Source: an uncultured Poribacteria bacterium
Lineage (GTDB): Bacteria > Poribacteria > WGA-4E > WGA-3G
DNA length: 64,000 nucleotides
Direction of reading: 5' to 3'
NCBI GenBank assembly: GCA_951813545.1
Contig: OX638352.1
Span: 5,427,966 to 5,491,965 of the forward strand
In this document: piece by piece, positions 7,887-16,055 of the stretch
Position numbering within the stretch: the stretch's first letter is position 1
Layout: each line of letters begins with the position of its first letter
Position numbers and translations under genes: made by a program
The notes under the pieces: model-generated
Database searches by the model: none
The model's input: the letters and a program-made list of their open reading frames with translations, nothing else
What the model was told of the DNA's origin: nothing

Positions 7887-10865
7887 CTAATCGCTCCTTT
7901 GCACGGCGGAGGAAGGTTGCTCAAGATAGGCTTGATAGAGCTGTTGCTTGAGATTCGCATTGATCTCCGGTTGTGATAATTTCGTGAAGAGATCCAACCT
8001 ACTATTGACGAAACCCAATAAAATCTCATCAAACACCTGATTAAACTTATACCGTTTATTGGTCTCCGTATTATCGCCTTCAATCACCTGCCGGAGTTCC
8101 TCGTTTTCGTGCACTTTTTGTTGGAGGGTCGCAATGTCAACCTTATCTTCTGTTGTAAAATCTGTGTGATGGGCACTGTTCAGCGCGTCAAGAATATTGG
8201 AGAGGAAATCCTGCTCAGGGTCCCTGACGATAGACACACCACTGCCGATCCCGTCAACCTCACTATCCATCGCTTCAAGGGGGAGTTGTAGTTCCTCATG
8301 TGTTCTCTGCACACGAAACGAATCCAAGTCCACAGATGCCAGAACATCTTGCAGGTCGGGGTGATCTCGTTTTGGCAGCTTCTGGTTGAGACTGCGACCG
8401 AAGATATACAGCTTCTCCAACGCCACATCGGTGAAGGTTATCAACTGTGAGATGTATCCATAGAGCCGAATATAACTTTGTAAAGTAGAACGGAACGCCT
8501 CCTTGTCGTCTGTTTCAAGTTCCGACCACTTCTCTACAACACCATCGAGAATACCCTGTAGAAGTTCGTCGGGCTGATTAGTATCATAAAAGACCTCACA
8601 GAATTCGTCAATGGTCCCCTCATCATAGAGGTCAAAACCGTCCAACTGGCTCTGTAGGTCATACAACCGATTCGGGTCGGTCTCCTCGGCGAGTGTTGTG
8701 GTCTGATAGTATTGCTGAAACGCTTCTTGTACCTGATCCGGTTCATTTACAAAGTCGAGTACCAGTGTATCCGTCTTGCCGGGAGCGACGCGGTTCAGGC
8801 GGCTCAAACTTTGGACACATTGCAGCCCGTCCAACCGCTTATCAACGTACATCGTCTGTAGCATCGGCTCATCAAAACCCGTTTGAAACTTGCTCGCAAC
8901 AATCAGAATTCGGTACTCAGGACTCTTGAAGCTGTCCGCAATCGAAGTACTTGGTGGTAACGCATTCATGCCGTTTTCCGTGTAGTCCTGTCCGTTATCG
9001 GTGTCGTGCACCGTGCCGCTGAACGCCACCAAACAACGGTAGGGAAGCCCCATTTCCTGCATCTGTCGATCAAATTCTTGCTTGTATCTGACACAGTGCA
9101 GTCGGGACGGCGTGACTAACATCGCCCGCCCCTTTCCTTCAATTGTTTTTGCTGTCTGTTCAACAAAGTGTTCCAAGATAATCTCGGTCTTGGTCTTAAT
9201 GCTGTGATGCTGTAAGTCAACGTAATTGGTCAGTGCACGGAGCGTCCGCGCCTTCTCGTACGCTCTATCCTCCGAGACACTTTTGACCAGTTCAAAGTAT
9301 CTTTTAAAGGTGGTGTAGTTTTGCAATACATCGAGTGTAAAGCCTTCGCTGATACTCTGGCGCATTGAATAGGTATGAAATGGGACAAACGTTCCTTTTT
9401 CGTTCTTCCGTCCGAACAGTTCTAAGGTCTTGTTCTTCGGTGTGCCGCTGAAACCGAAATAGGAGATATGATCCTGCATTCTACGCTGTTCCATCTGTTC
9501 AAGGATTTTAGCATCTATATCTGATTCTACCTCGTCAGGGTCATCATCCTCTATGTGTTCCTCAATCCTTTTTGAGAGCGAAACTCTGAGGTCTTTTGCT
9601 GCTTCACCACTCTGTGAGGAGTGTGCTTCGTCAATAATCACAGCGAAGTGTTTGCTTTTGAGTTTGCCAATCTCCTCGGCAATCACACTGAACTTCTGAA
9701 TCGTTGAGATGATGATGCTCTTGCCGGATTCGAGATAACCTTTGAGTTGCGCCGAGTCCTTATCAACGGCATAAACCACACCGTCAACCTGTTCCACCTG
9801 CTTGATTGTGTCCTGCAGCTGCTTGTCAAGCACACGCCGATCGGTCACCACAATGACGGAGTCGAAGATCCGATTTGTAGTCTCTGATACGCTGAACAGA
9901 TGCGTTAGCAGGTGCGCTAACCACGCGATGGAGTTTGACTTGCCGCTCCCTGTGGTGTGTTGGATGAGGTAGTTATGTCCAACCCCTTCTTTCACGATAG
10001 CCGCTTGCAATTGACGAATCACATCCAACTGATGGTATCGCGGGAAAACGAGCACGCGGTGCTTCTCATCTCTCACCATCTTAGTTTTGGGATCGTAGAC
10101 CTTCTCTGTGGTCTCCTGCTCATGGATAAAGTTGTTGATTAACGCCATCAGGTTATTGGGCTGTAGGATGTCTTCCCACAGATAGGCGGTTTTGTGACCG
10201 TTGGGATTTACCGGGTTTTCGATGCCCTTGTTAAACGGAAAGAAGCGTGTCTTGCCACCTTGCAAGTGCGTTGTCATGGAAACCTTCTCGTTGCCGACCG
10301 CAAAGTGAACCAGACACCGCTTGAATTGGAACAACGGTTCCCTCGGATCCCGATCCGTCCGATACTGTTTTTCCGCATCTGTGAAAACCTGACCGGTGAG
10401 GCTGTTTTTCAGTTCCATTGTCACCAATGGCAGACCGTTGAGAAACAAGGTCATATCAAGCGATTTCTCGTTCTTCTCTGAATACTTTAACTGTCGGATG
10501 AGGGAGAATTGATTCTGCGCGTAGAGTTGTTGATGGTCAGGGTTCATGCCACTTGATGGAAGGAAGTAGGTCAGCTTAAAATGACAACCTCTATCCCTAA
10601 TCCCTTTCCGAAGCACGTCCAACACCCCGCGACTCGCAACCTGTTTGCTCACACGGTCGAGGAGCTTAACGGGTGTATCCGCGCCATATTGGCGTTCCAG
10701 TCTCTGATATTCTTCCGGTTGCGTTCCCTGAATAAACTGCAGCGTCTCATTGGGTGTCAGGCAGAGGGATTTATCATAGTCAGTAGATTGTAGTGACTCG
10801 TAGCCCGACTGATTCAGGTATCCTTCGATGTGATCCTCAAATCTTTGTTCTGTATACGTCGGCAC
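7887..10865 (-). CDS. hsdR: Type I restriction enzyme R subunit (HsdR)
   Basis: 992 aa, normal length. The N-terminal PD-(D/E)XK nuclease is visible as D137 in LDMTLFLNG and ELK at 151-153. The SF2 translocase follows: Walker A TGSGKS at 305-310, VIIDEAHSSQSGE with DEAH at 412-415, FGFSGTPKNKT motif III and QSLSRLNRVAPG motif VI. It cuts and translocates DNA as part of the HsdR2M2S complex. It is the last gene of the restriction locus, downstream of hsdM, hsdS and the Rpn nuclease on the same strand. It looks intact. Confidence 0.97.
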   Translation of the reverse strand: MPTYTEQRFEDHIEGYLNQSGYESLQSTDYDKSLCLTPNETLQFIQGTQPEEYQRLERQYGADTPVKLLDRVSKQVASRGVLDVLRKGIRDRGCHFKLTYFLPSSGMNPDHQQLYAQNQFSLIRQLKYSEKNEKSLDMTLFLNGLPLVTMELKNSLTGQVFTDAEKQYRTDRDPREPLFQFKRCLVHFAVGNEKVSMTTHLQGGKTRFFPFNKGIENPVNPNGHKTAYLWEDILQPNNLMALINNFIHEQETTEKVYDPKTKMVRDEKHRVLVFPRYHQLDVIRQLQAAIVKEGVGHNYLIQHTTGSGKSNSIAWLAHLLTHLFSVSETTNRIFDSVIVVTDRRVLDKQLQDTIKQVEQVDGVVYAVDKDSAQLKGYLESGKSIIISTIQKFSVIAEEIGKLKSKHFAVIIDEAHSSQSGEAAKDLRVSLSKRIEEHIEDDDPDEVESDIDAKILEQMEQRRMQDHISYFGFSGTPKNKTLELFGRKNEKGTFVPFHTYSMRQSISEGFTLDVLQNYTTFKRYFELVKSVSEDRAYEKARTLRALTNYVDLQHHSIKTKTEIILEHFVEQTAKTIEGKGRAMLVTPSRLHCVRYKQEFDRQMQEMGLPYRCLVAFSGTVHDTDNGQDYTENGMNALPPSTSIADSFKSPEYRILIVASKFQTGFDEPMLQTMYVDKRLDGLQCVQSLSRLNRVAPGKTDTLVLDFVNEPDQVQEAFQQYYQTTTLAEETDPNRLYDLQSQLDGFDLYDEGTIDEFCEVFYDTNQPDELLQGILDGVVEKWSELETDDKEAFRSTLQSYIRLYGYISQLITFTDVALEKLYIFGRSLNQKLPKRDHPDLQDVLASVDLDSFRVQRTHEELQLPLEAMDSEVDGIGSGVSIVRDPEQDFLSNILDALNSAHHTDFTTEDKVDIATLQQKVHENEELRQVIEGDNTETNKRYKFNQVFDEILLGFVNSRLDLFTKLSQPEINANLKQQLYQAYLEQPSSAVQRSD

Positions 10866-10949
10866 GGTTCTACACCTCGTGAAATAGATAAGGGTTGTTC
10901 CTGGACCACGCGGATCACGGAACTCCGAATCGTCACACTATCAATCATT

Positions 10950-11225
10950 TCAGGGAGCGTTTAAGAAGAAATGCGTATCTATTTCATCTAAACTTTGCGC
11001 GGTCATCGCTTGCTCTAAGAGCGTATCAAGGCGCGATAAGTTGTGGATATTGCTGATTTCGCGGGAGAGCGTTTCTGGAACGTTTTGAAATCGGAGGTGC
11101 AGGAGTTTGAGGACCGCGTCCTGTTTACCTTCCGCTTTGCCTTGTTCTATGCCTTCCGCTTTGCCTTGTTCCATGCCTTCCGCTTTGCCTTGTTCTATGA
11201 GAAATTCGGCTGTTGTCTGTGCCAT
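10950..11225 (-). CDS. Free-standing copy of the Rpn nuclease C-terminal region
   Basis: 91 aa beginning MAQTTAEFLIEQGKAEG and ending in the same residues as the neighbouring full-length Rpn gene (DEIDTHFFLNAP). AAGGAG lies 9 bases before this ATG, so it can be translated on its own. It arose by tandem duplication with a period of 340 bp (TCAATC at 10,941 and 11,281). The nuclease half is absent. In E. coli Rpn proteins a C-terminal product made from an internal start blocks the full-length toxin; this gene has the same content, so an immunity-type role is a reasonable inference. It could equally be duplication debris. Confidence 0.6.
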   Translation of the reverse strand: MAQTTAEFLIEQGKAEGMEQGKAEGIEQGKAEGKQDAVLKLLHLRFQNVPETLSREISNIHNLSRLDTLLEQAMTAQSLDEIDTHFFLNAP

Positions 11226-11289
11226 CGTCTCTAACTCCTTCTGGACCACGCGGATCACGGAACTCCGAATCGTCCGACCATCAATCGTT

Positions 11290-11577
11290 TCACGGAGCGT
11301 TTAAGAAGAAATGCGTATCTATTTCATCTAAACTTTGCGCGGTCATCGCTTGCTCTAAGAGCGTATCAAGGCGCGATAAGTTGTGGATGTTGCTGATTTC
11401 GCGGGAGAGCGTTTCTGGCACGTTCTGAAATCGGAGCTGCAAGAGTTTGAGGACCGCGTCCTGTTTGCCTTCTGCTCTGCCTTCCGCTTTGCCTTCTGCT
11501 CTGCCTTCCGCTTTGCCTTGTTCCATGCCTTCCGCTTTGCCTTGTTCTATGAGAAACTCGGCTGTTGTCTGTGCCAT
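11290..11577 (-). CDS. Internal reading start in the Rpn gene (possible small C-terminal product)
   Basis: Within the Rpn gene and in the same frame, AAGGAG at 11587-11592 is followed 9 bases later by an ATG at 11577, giving a 95-aa product that starts MAQTTAEFLIEQGKAEG. The same AAGGAG plus ATG arrangement precedes the duplicated tail at 11225. Internal-start products (RpnS) that inhibit the full-length nuclease are known in E. coli Rpn genes. That it is made here is inferred from the spacing only. Confidence 0.5.
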   Translation of the reverse strand: MAQTTAEFLIEQGKAEGMEQGKAEGRAEGKAEGRAEGKQDAVLKLLQLRFQNVPETLSREISNIHNLSRLDTLLEQAMTAQSLDEIDTHFFLNAP

Positions 11578-12384
11578 CGTGTCTAACTCCTTATGGTCTT
11601 GAACGTGTTGTCTGATAATATCTACTAACGCATCGCGCTCCTCAAGAGAACGCCGGTGGAATATCAACTGCACAAAATACCGGAGTGCCTCCGCAATTTG
11701 CGGTGCAAAGTTTTCATCTACTGACGCTAAATGCGATACAGCATCTGCCAATGCTTCGCTTATCTCTGTTTTGTCCGAATGCTCCTTTTGAAGCACACGC
11801 AACAACCAGCCTAACGGATGTCCGGATTGCGTCAGTGCCTCTGTCTCAGTCTCCTTGACCCCTAAAAACAGGGTGTCGAAACTCGGGACGAAACGCTCCA
11901 AGATTTCAGGCACATCCATAATCGTCGTCAGGGACACCGGCACTGTCCACGGACGATCGCCCGTATAAAGCAGGATCGGCAGAATCGGCTGTAAACATCT
12001 TTCATTTTCCGGAACCTTCGCCGTTTCCCATTCCCGCCGTTGCGACTCCCAGATTTGCACCATGTAGGACAATAACCGAAACCCCATCGTTTTATCCACT
12101 GTAGATTGATGTTCAATGAGGATATAGATGAGCAGCGCATCGGTATCTGTGGTATCTGTGTCTTCTTGAAAAGGGACACTCAGTAGAACATCCGACTCTC
12201 GTTCTTGCAGTGCTTTAGAGATAAAACTTCTTTTCTGGTATGTGATCCGGTTGAAGTCGAGAAACACCTCGATGTCGGGTGCGATAATTTGGACCAGCCC
12301 CCGCACATATTCCTTGTCTTGAAGCAAGCGTCTGAGGCTACGGTCGGGGAAGTGTTCTATCTGCGTATCCTGTGTTTTGGGCAT
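11290..12384 (-). CDS. Rpn family PD-(D/E)XK nuclease (recombination-promoting nuclease / transposase_31)
   Basis: 364 aa. The N-terminal half holds the nuclease: RESDVLLSVPF with D65, then LIYILIEHQS where E91-H-Q93 takes the place of E-x-K, and MGFRLLSYMVQIW. The C-terminal half begins after about residue 265 with MAQTTAEFLIEQGKAEG, then low-complexity repeats of KAEG, EQGKAEG and RAEG, and a conserved tail. Rpn nucleases promote recombination and some act in phage defence. It sits between hsdS and hsdR but has its own promoter upstream, so it is probably an insertion in the restriction locus and not a restriction subunit. Confidence 0.88.
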   Translation of the reverse strand: MPKTQDTQIEHFPDRSLRRLLQDKEYVRGLVQIIAPDIEVFLDFNRITYQKRSFISKALQERESDVLLSVPFQEDTDTTDTDALLIYILIEHQSTVDKTMGFRLLSYMVQIWESQRREWETAKVPENERCLQPILPILLYTGDRPWTVPVSLTTIMDVPEILERFVPSFDTLFLGVKETETEALTQSGHPLGWLLRVLQKEHSDKTEISEALADAVSHLASVDENFAPQIAEALRYFVQLIFHRRSLEERDALVDIIRQHVQDHKELDTMAQTTAEFLIEQGKAEGMEQGKAEGRAEGKAEGRAEGKQDAVLKLLQLRFQNVPETLSREISNIHNLSRLDTLLEQAMTAQSLDEIDTHFFLNAP

Positions 12385-12429
12385 AGCTGCCTATACTTTG
12401 ACAATAGTTGAAGAAAAACGTGTTTCACA

Positions 12430-12458
12430 AGTATAGCATAGGAATACCGAAAAATCAA
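12430..12458 (-). promoter_or_regulatory. Sigma-70-like promoter for the Rpn nuclease gene
   Basis: On the minus strand TTGATT is followed after exactly 17 bases by TATACT. Transcription would begin near 12,423, leaving about 40 bases before the ATG at 12384. It separates Rpn expression from hsdS upstream. Confidence 0.6.
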
Positions 12459-12503
12459 CGCGATATTTATCGCACACCAACTCAGAAAATAAAAAGATAG
12501 GAT

Positions 12504-13793
12504 CTACACCTCGTTTCGGACATCTATCTTGCCGGTCACCGCTTCGGAGATGAGGGATTGACGGTATTCTTTGAGGAGTTTTATTTTTTGATGCTCTGTG
12601 GCTATCAAGTCGTCAATCTGTTCTGTTTTACGATCAAGGAAGTTGGCGATTTGTTGCTGCTCGGAATCAGTAGGTATAGGTAAGAGTAGATTTTCAATTG
12701 ATGGTTTTCCCAAACCGTATCTGGTAATTCCATTTGACTCCAACTCAAAATATCTTCTCGTCCTATCGGATTGAATAAATCTAAAAATGAACTCCCCAAG
12801 ACAAGCATAGGGTCTAATTAATGTTAAATGATACCCACAGACAACATTGTCCAAATTGTCTTTGACGAATGTTGGAACACCAATATCATCTGGAGTCTCA
12901 GAATCTTTGGTAATAATAACATCACCTTTCCTCAAAACAAATTTCGTAAACTCACGTTCCTTACAACTACCCTTTTTCAAAACGGTATCAACTGTAATAT
13001 AATCGTTGTAATAAACATCTGTATAATTGCATAATCTGACCTGGATCTCATCTGGATAGATGTGTTTATCAACATTACTTGGTAGTATCTTCGCAACGTG
13101 CTTAAGTCTTTTGATTTCCCAATGCGCTGGTATCTCTCCAATCCACTCCACGCCCGACGGTTTTATCTCCACATTCGGGTCAAGCCCCTTTGTCACTGTT
13201 TGATTTATCAGTGCGGTGCGTTGTTCCTGCAGCAGTTCTATCCGTCGTTCTTTGATGCGGATCAGTTCGTCAATCTGTTCGGTTTTGCGGTCAAGGAAGT
13301 TGACGATTTGGGTTTGTTCTTGATATGACGTAATGGGGATTTGTGCATTCAGAATGTCATAAACGTCTGTTCGTGGCATCTTCGCGCCCCTAGATATAGA
13401 ATTGCAGTATCCAATGAAACGACTAGATAGCATTAGGTAAAAGAGATATTTACCAATATCTTGCAAAGACGGTTTAATTACTATCATTTCACCGAGAGAG
13501 TAACCACTATATTCTGCAAAGACCACCTTGCTGAGATAGACACGAATTTTGTTGAACAGCACATCCCCAACTTGAAATTTCACACCCATTGAATCATAGG
13601 AACTGTAAAAATCAAGGACTTTTCCAGTTTTCGATTCAACATTTTCAGGTGAAATTTTTATATCATCTGCCTCAGGAGTAGATTTTTGACTTGCGAAAGT
13701 CGCGACATGTTTGATTTTCTTTATTTTCCAATGTTTCGGTATCTCCGCAATCCAATCTACACCACTTTCTTTATATTCAAGGTAACGCCTCAT
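12504..13793 (-). CDS. hsdS: Type I restriction enzyme specificity subunit (HsdS)
   Basis: 429 aa. Two target recognition domains, each introduced by the same phrase (GVDWIAEIPKHWKIKKIKHV and GVEWIGEIPAHWEIKRLKHV), and each followed by a conserved coiled-coil spacer (NFLDRKTEQIDELIRIKERR and NFLDRKTEQIDDLIATEHQK). It ends SLISEAVTGKIDVRNEV. The two domains read the two halves of a split DNA target and guide both methylation and cleavage. Its ATG overlaps the stop codon of a decayed copy of the hsdM 3' end (ATGA), which shows the ancestral hsdM-hsdS junction. Confidence 0.96.
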   Translation of the reverse strand: MRRYLEYKESGVDWIAEIPKHWKIKKIKHVATFASQKSTPEADDIKISPENVESKTGKVLDFYSSYDSMGVKFQVGDVLFNKIRVYLSKVVFAEYSGYSLGEMIVIKPSLQDIGKYLFYLMLSSRFIGYCNSISRGAKMPRTDVYDILNAQIPITSYQEQTQIVNFLDRKTEQIDELIRIKERRIELLQEQRTALINQTVTKGLDPNVEIKPSGVEWIGEIPAHWEIKRLKHVAKILPSNVDKHIYPDEIQVRLCNYTDVYYNDYITVDTVLKKGSCKEREFTKFVLRKGDVIITKDSETPDDIGVPTFVKDNLDNVVCGYHLTLIRPYACLGEFIFRFIQSDRTRRYFELESNGITRYGLGKPSIENLLLPIPTDSEQQQIANFLDRKTEQIDDLIATEHQKIKLLKEYRQSLISEAVTGKIDVRNEV

Positions 13794-13833
13794 AATTCCA
13801 ACACCTCATTCAACAAGTCTCACTTTTCCGCTC
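13790..13833 (-). repeat. Relic of the hsdM 3' end abutting hsdS
   Basis: Translated with one base restored, it reads ERKSxDLLNEVLEL then stop, against ERKSEGLLNEVLGL in the intact hsdM. The stop TGA overlaps the hsdS ATG. This is best read as the original end of hsdM, left behind when other genes were placed between hsdM and hsdS. Confidence 0.75.
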
Positions 13834-14329
13834 AACTGTCTTCATGCAACCGTTGAATGTCCTCTTCACAAATAAACTCAACTGTAACACCATTTTGACG
13901 GAAAGCATCATAGAAATTCAACCACTTACTATCCACTGCCTGCAAAATAGGTGGTCTCTCTAAATGAGCACATGCAACCGCGATAAACTTCCGATCTGCT
14001 GGATCAAAGCCATCCAACGCTGGGTCATCTGGAAACTCTTCAAACGCATTCTCTGAACCATCAACAGGTGTAATCGAAATCAAATCACACCGGTCATCTT
14101 TGTTCACCAAAATCCATCCAAGAAACCTATCGCCAACATCAGCACCATTGGATCGGAGATTTTGCATGTACTCGCGGAGAATTATCCATCTATTATCAAG
14201 AACCAATTTCATCTCGCCACGCATAATTTCCTCAAGTCGCTCACCACAGGTTTCCACGCAATCGGGGGATGCTTGTTCTGAGCGTCCGTTGGCGACCACT
14301 ACGACATTTGTGTCTACAATCACTACCAT
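13832..14329 (-). CDS. PIN-domain nuclease partner of the AAA ATPase
   Basis: 165 aa. VIVDTNVVVV at the start gives the first PIN acidic residue D6. LREYMQNL gives E53, PADRKFIAVA gives D112 and AVDSKWLNF gives D133, so all four metal-binding acids of a PIN nuclease are present. PIN proteins usually cut RNA, though some act on DNA. The start codon shares one base with the stop of the ATPase gene (TAATG), so the two are translationally coupled. This is not a usual VapC with VapB antitoxin; the coupling to an ATPase suggests the ATPase controls it. Its target is unknown. Confidence 0.85.
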   Translation of the reverse strand: MVVIVDTNVVVVANGRSEQASPDCVETCGERLEEIMRGEMKLVLDNRWIILREYMQNLRSNGADVGDRFLGWILVNKDDRCDLISITPVDGSENAFEEFPDDPALDGFDPADRKFIAVACAHLERPPILQAVDSKWLNFYDAFRQNGVTVEFICEEDIQRLHEDS

Positions 14330-15684
14330 TATTCGATCACTTTCCGCCGCTGCATTTCAGCTTTAGTCTTTTTAATTAACTCGCCTGTACTATCGCCAAA
14401 GAAGTCTTGAGGCCAGTTTCGGATGTTGCCGTATTCGTCCATGTTGAGAGGTTCAATTTTGGAGGTGCCGTCGTTGATTTGGCAAAAATAGAGTGCTGTC
14501 TGATCTGCTGAAATATCTTCTTCAGCAATCCGGCGCATTAAGCGTAACAGTAGATGCTCGCTGTGACTCTCAAGAATAATCTGTACGTTTCGATTTTTCA
14601 CGACATCAATGAGAACATCTGCCAAATCTGATTGCACTTTCGGATGCAAATGAATTTCTGGTTGTTCAAGGATAATAGTCGAATTTTCTGGGACATAGTA
14701 ACAAAGGACGAGTACAGGCAAAAGCTGTGAAACACCAAAACCGACATCGGTAATCAGGACTTCGGAACTGTTTGGGTTCTTTTTGACACGGAATTCATAA
14801 TCCTTCCGGTTCTCAGCGATGGGTTCAAGGGAAAACGAATCAATCAATTCCATTTTTTGTAGCCATTCTAAAATCCGCTGTTCGATGGGCTTATGAGAAC
14901 GTTTCACATTGACGAGCCGCGGTGAGGTCAATCCTTCCGCACGCGCTGCAAGCAAAGCAGGGATGGCTTCTTCTCCACTTAGACCGACATCTTGCGGTCG
15001 TTCACCAGACCAGATATAACTGCGTTGTGGATACTCGCGAAGTGGACCGAGATAGGTTATCTCGGAAAATAGGTTTTCAAAGGCAAGTACGAAGTCTGAA
15101 AGGAAACCGAGGTTCTGGTAGTATCCACTGGCTTCGTCGGGAAAGCCGTAGCACTTTACTGGAGGTGGTAAATTCCACGCGCGTCCGGGGTTCCGTATCA
15201 CCGGATAATCTCCATGAATTAGTTCATACTGATTTGCGCCTCTTTTCTTATTTTTGATGACTCGTTTCATCCCAAATTCGTCGCTATCAGTTGTGTAATG
15301 GAAGCACTCAACGAGAATACGATCATTCTCTTCATGGATTTCTGTGTGGAACGTAAGATTGTTAATAGGAAAAAGAGAAGTTCTACTAAAAGGCAAGGGT
15401 TTGGATAATTTCCATGATACGTCTAACTGGAGCACTAGATCAGTTTTATGTGTATAAAGTAAATCATGAAAGGTACCAAAGTCAACAAGTGACCGGTCAT
15501 CGCCAAAGTGTAACACACGATTGCGGTCTGGAGACTCTATAGTCTGCTTGAGCATCAAAAGTACCTGTAAAATACTGGTTTTGCCGGAGCTATTCGCGCC
15601 GAAAAGTCCAGTTAATGGGGCGAATTGTAGCGGACCAGTATCTTGCCATGATTTGAAATTTTGTGCCCTGAGTTCGGTAATCAT
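14329..15684 (-). CDS. AAA/ABC-type ATPase (DUF3696-like), paired with a PIN nuclease
   Basis: 451 aa. ITELRAQNFKSWQDTGPL followed by Walker A GANSSGKT at 29-36, a DVGFGVSQLLPVL signature at about 313-325, Walker B IILEQPEIHLHP at 337-348 and ESHSEHLLLRLMRRI after it. This is the SMC/RecF-like ATPase layout shared with OLD, GajA, RloC/PrrC-related and AriA proteins, and it resembles the DUF3696 family. It has no Toprim or HNH domain of its own; the nuclease is supplied by the coupled PIN gene. A copy of the hsdM 3' end lies 13 bases before its ATG, with GAGGG as ribosome site. Confidence 0.88.
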   Translation of the reverse strand: MITELRAQNFKSWQDTGPLQFAPLTGLFGANSSGKTSILQVLLMLKQTIESPDRNRVLHFGDDRSLVDFGTFHDLLYTHKTDLVLQLDVSWKLSKPLPFSRTSLFPINNLTFHTEIHEENDRILVECFHYTTDSDEFGMKRVIKNKKRGANQYELIHGDYPVIRNPGRAWNLPPPVKCYGFPDEASGYYQNLGFLSDFVLAFENLFSEITYLGPLREYPQRSYIWSGERPQDVGLSGEEAIPALLAARAEGLTSPRLVNVKRSHKPIEQRILEWLQKMELIDSFSLEPIAENRKDYEFRVKKNPNSSEVLITDVGFGVSQLLPVLVLCYYVPENSTIILEQPEIHLHPKVQSDLADVLIDVVKNRNVQIILESHSEHLLLRLMRRIAEEDISADQTALYFCQINDGTSKIEPLNMDEYGNIRNWPQDFFGDSTGELIKKTKAEMQRRKVIE

Positions 15685-15696
15685 AATTTATCCCTC

Positions 15697-15740
15697 TTAT
15701 AAACCTAAAACCTCATTCAGCAAGCCTTCACTTTTCCGTC
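15697..15740 (-). repeat. Second copy of the hsdM 3' end, upstream of the ATPase gene
   Basis: In frame it reads RKSEGLLNEVLGL then a stop, identical to the end of the intact hsdM, although with different third-base choices (TTAGGTTTATAA against TTGGGGTTATGA). The ATPase ATG follows 13 bases later. It suggests the ATPase-PIN pair arrived from a locus where it directly followed an hsdM. Confidence 0.75.
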
Positions 15741-15905
15741 TGAATCGCGGATTATACAGATTTCCTTTTTGATTTGTGTCCACTCTTTGCCGCCGCCTGC
15801 GGCTAATTCTTGTTGTGCTTCAAGAATATCTGCTAAGACATCCGGTTCTGAATTAATTAATGCGGTTTCACGCCATTCGGAGAGAAAAATTGAAAGTGTT
15901 CTACT
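15717..15905 (-). pseudogene. Remnant of an unrecognised small gene
   Basis: An open frame of 62 codons without a usable start reads FLSEWRETALINSEPDVLA, then DILEAQQELAAGGGKEWTQI. The composition looks like a real short acidic protein, perhaps an antitoxin, but it has lost its N-terminus and runs out of frame into the hsdM tail copy. I do not recognise the family. The remaining bases from 15,906 to 16,055 hold no gene. Confidence 0.35.
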
Positions 15906-16055
15906 TTATGAGCATGAAGATTTTAGCAGTTCATAATCGAAAAGTGCCTCCCCAGTAGCGTCGATACGGTTTCAAACGGATATGAAAAACGGAAACCCAA
16001 ACCAAGTTATTACTGGATTCAGGTTTCCGATTTAGAGAAGGTCCGATATTTGCGC

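Noticed and set aside
11460..11550. DNA minisatellite within the Rpn gene
   Set aside because: The CTTCCGCTTTGCC repeats encode the KAEG repeats normal for this protein family.
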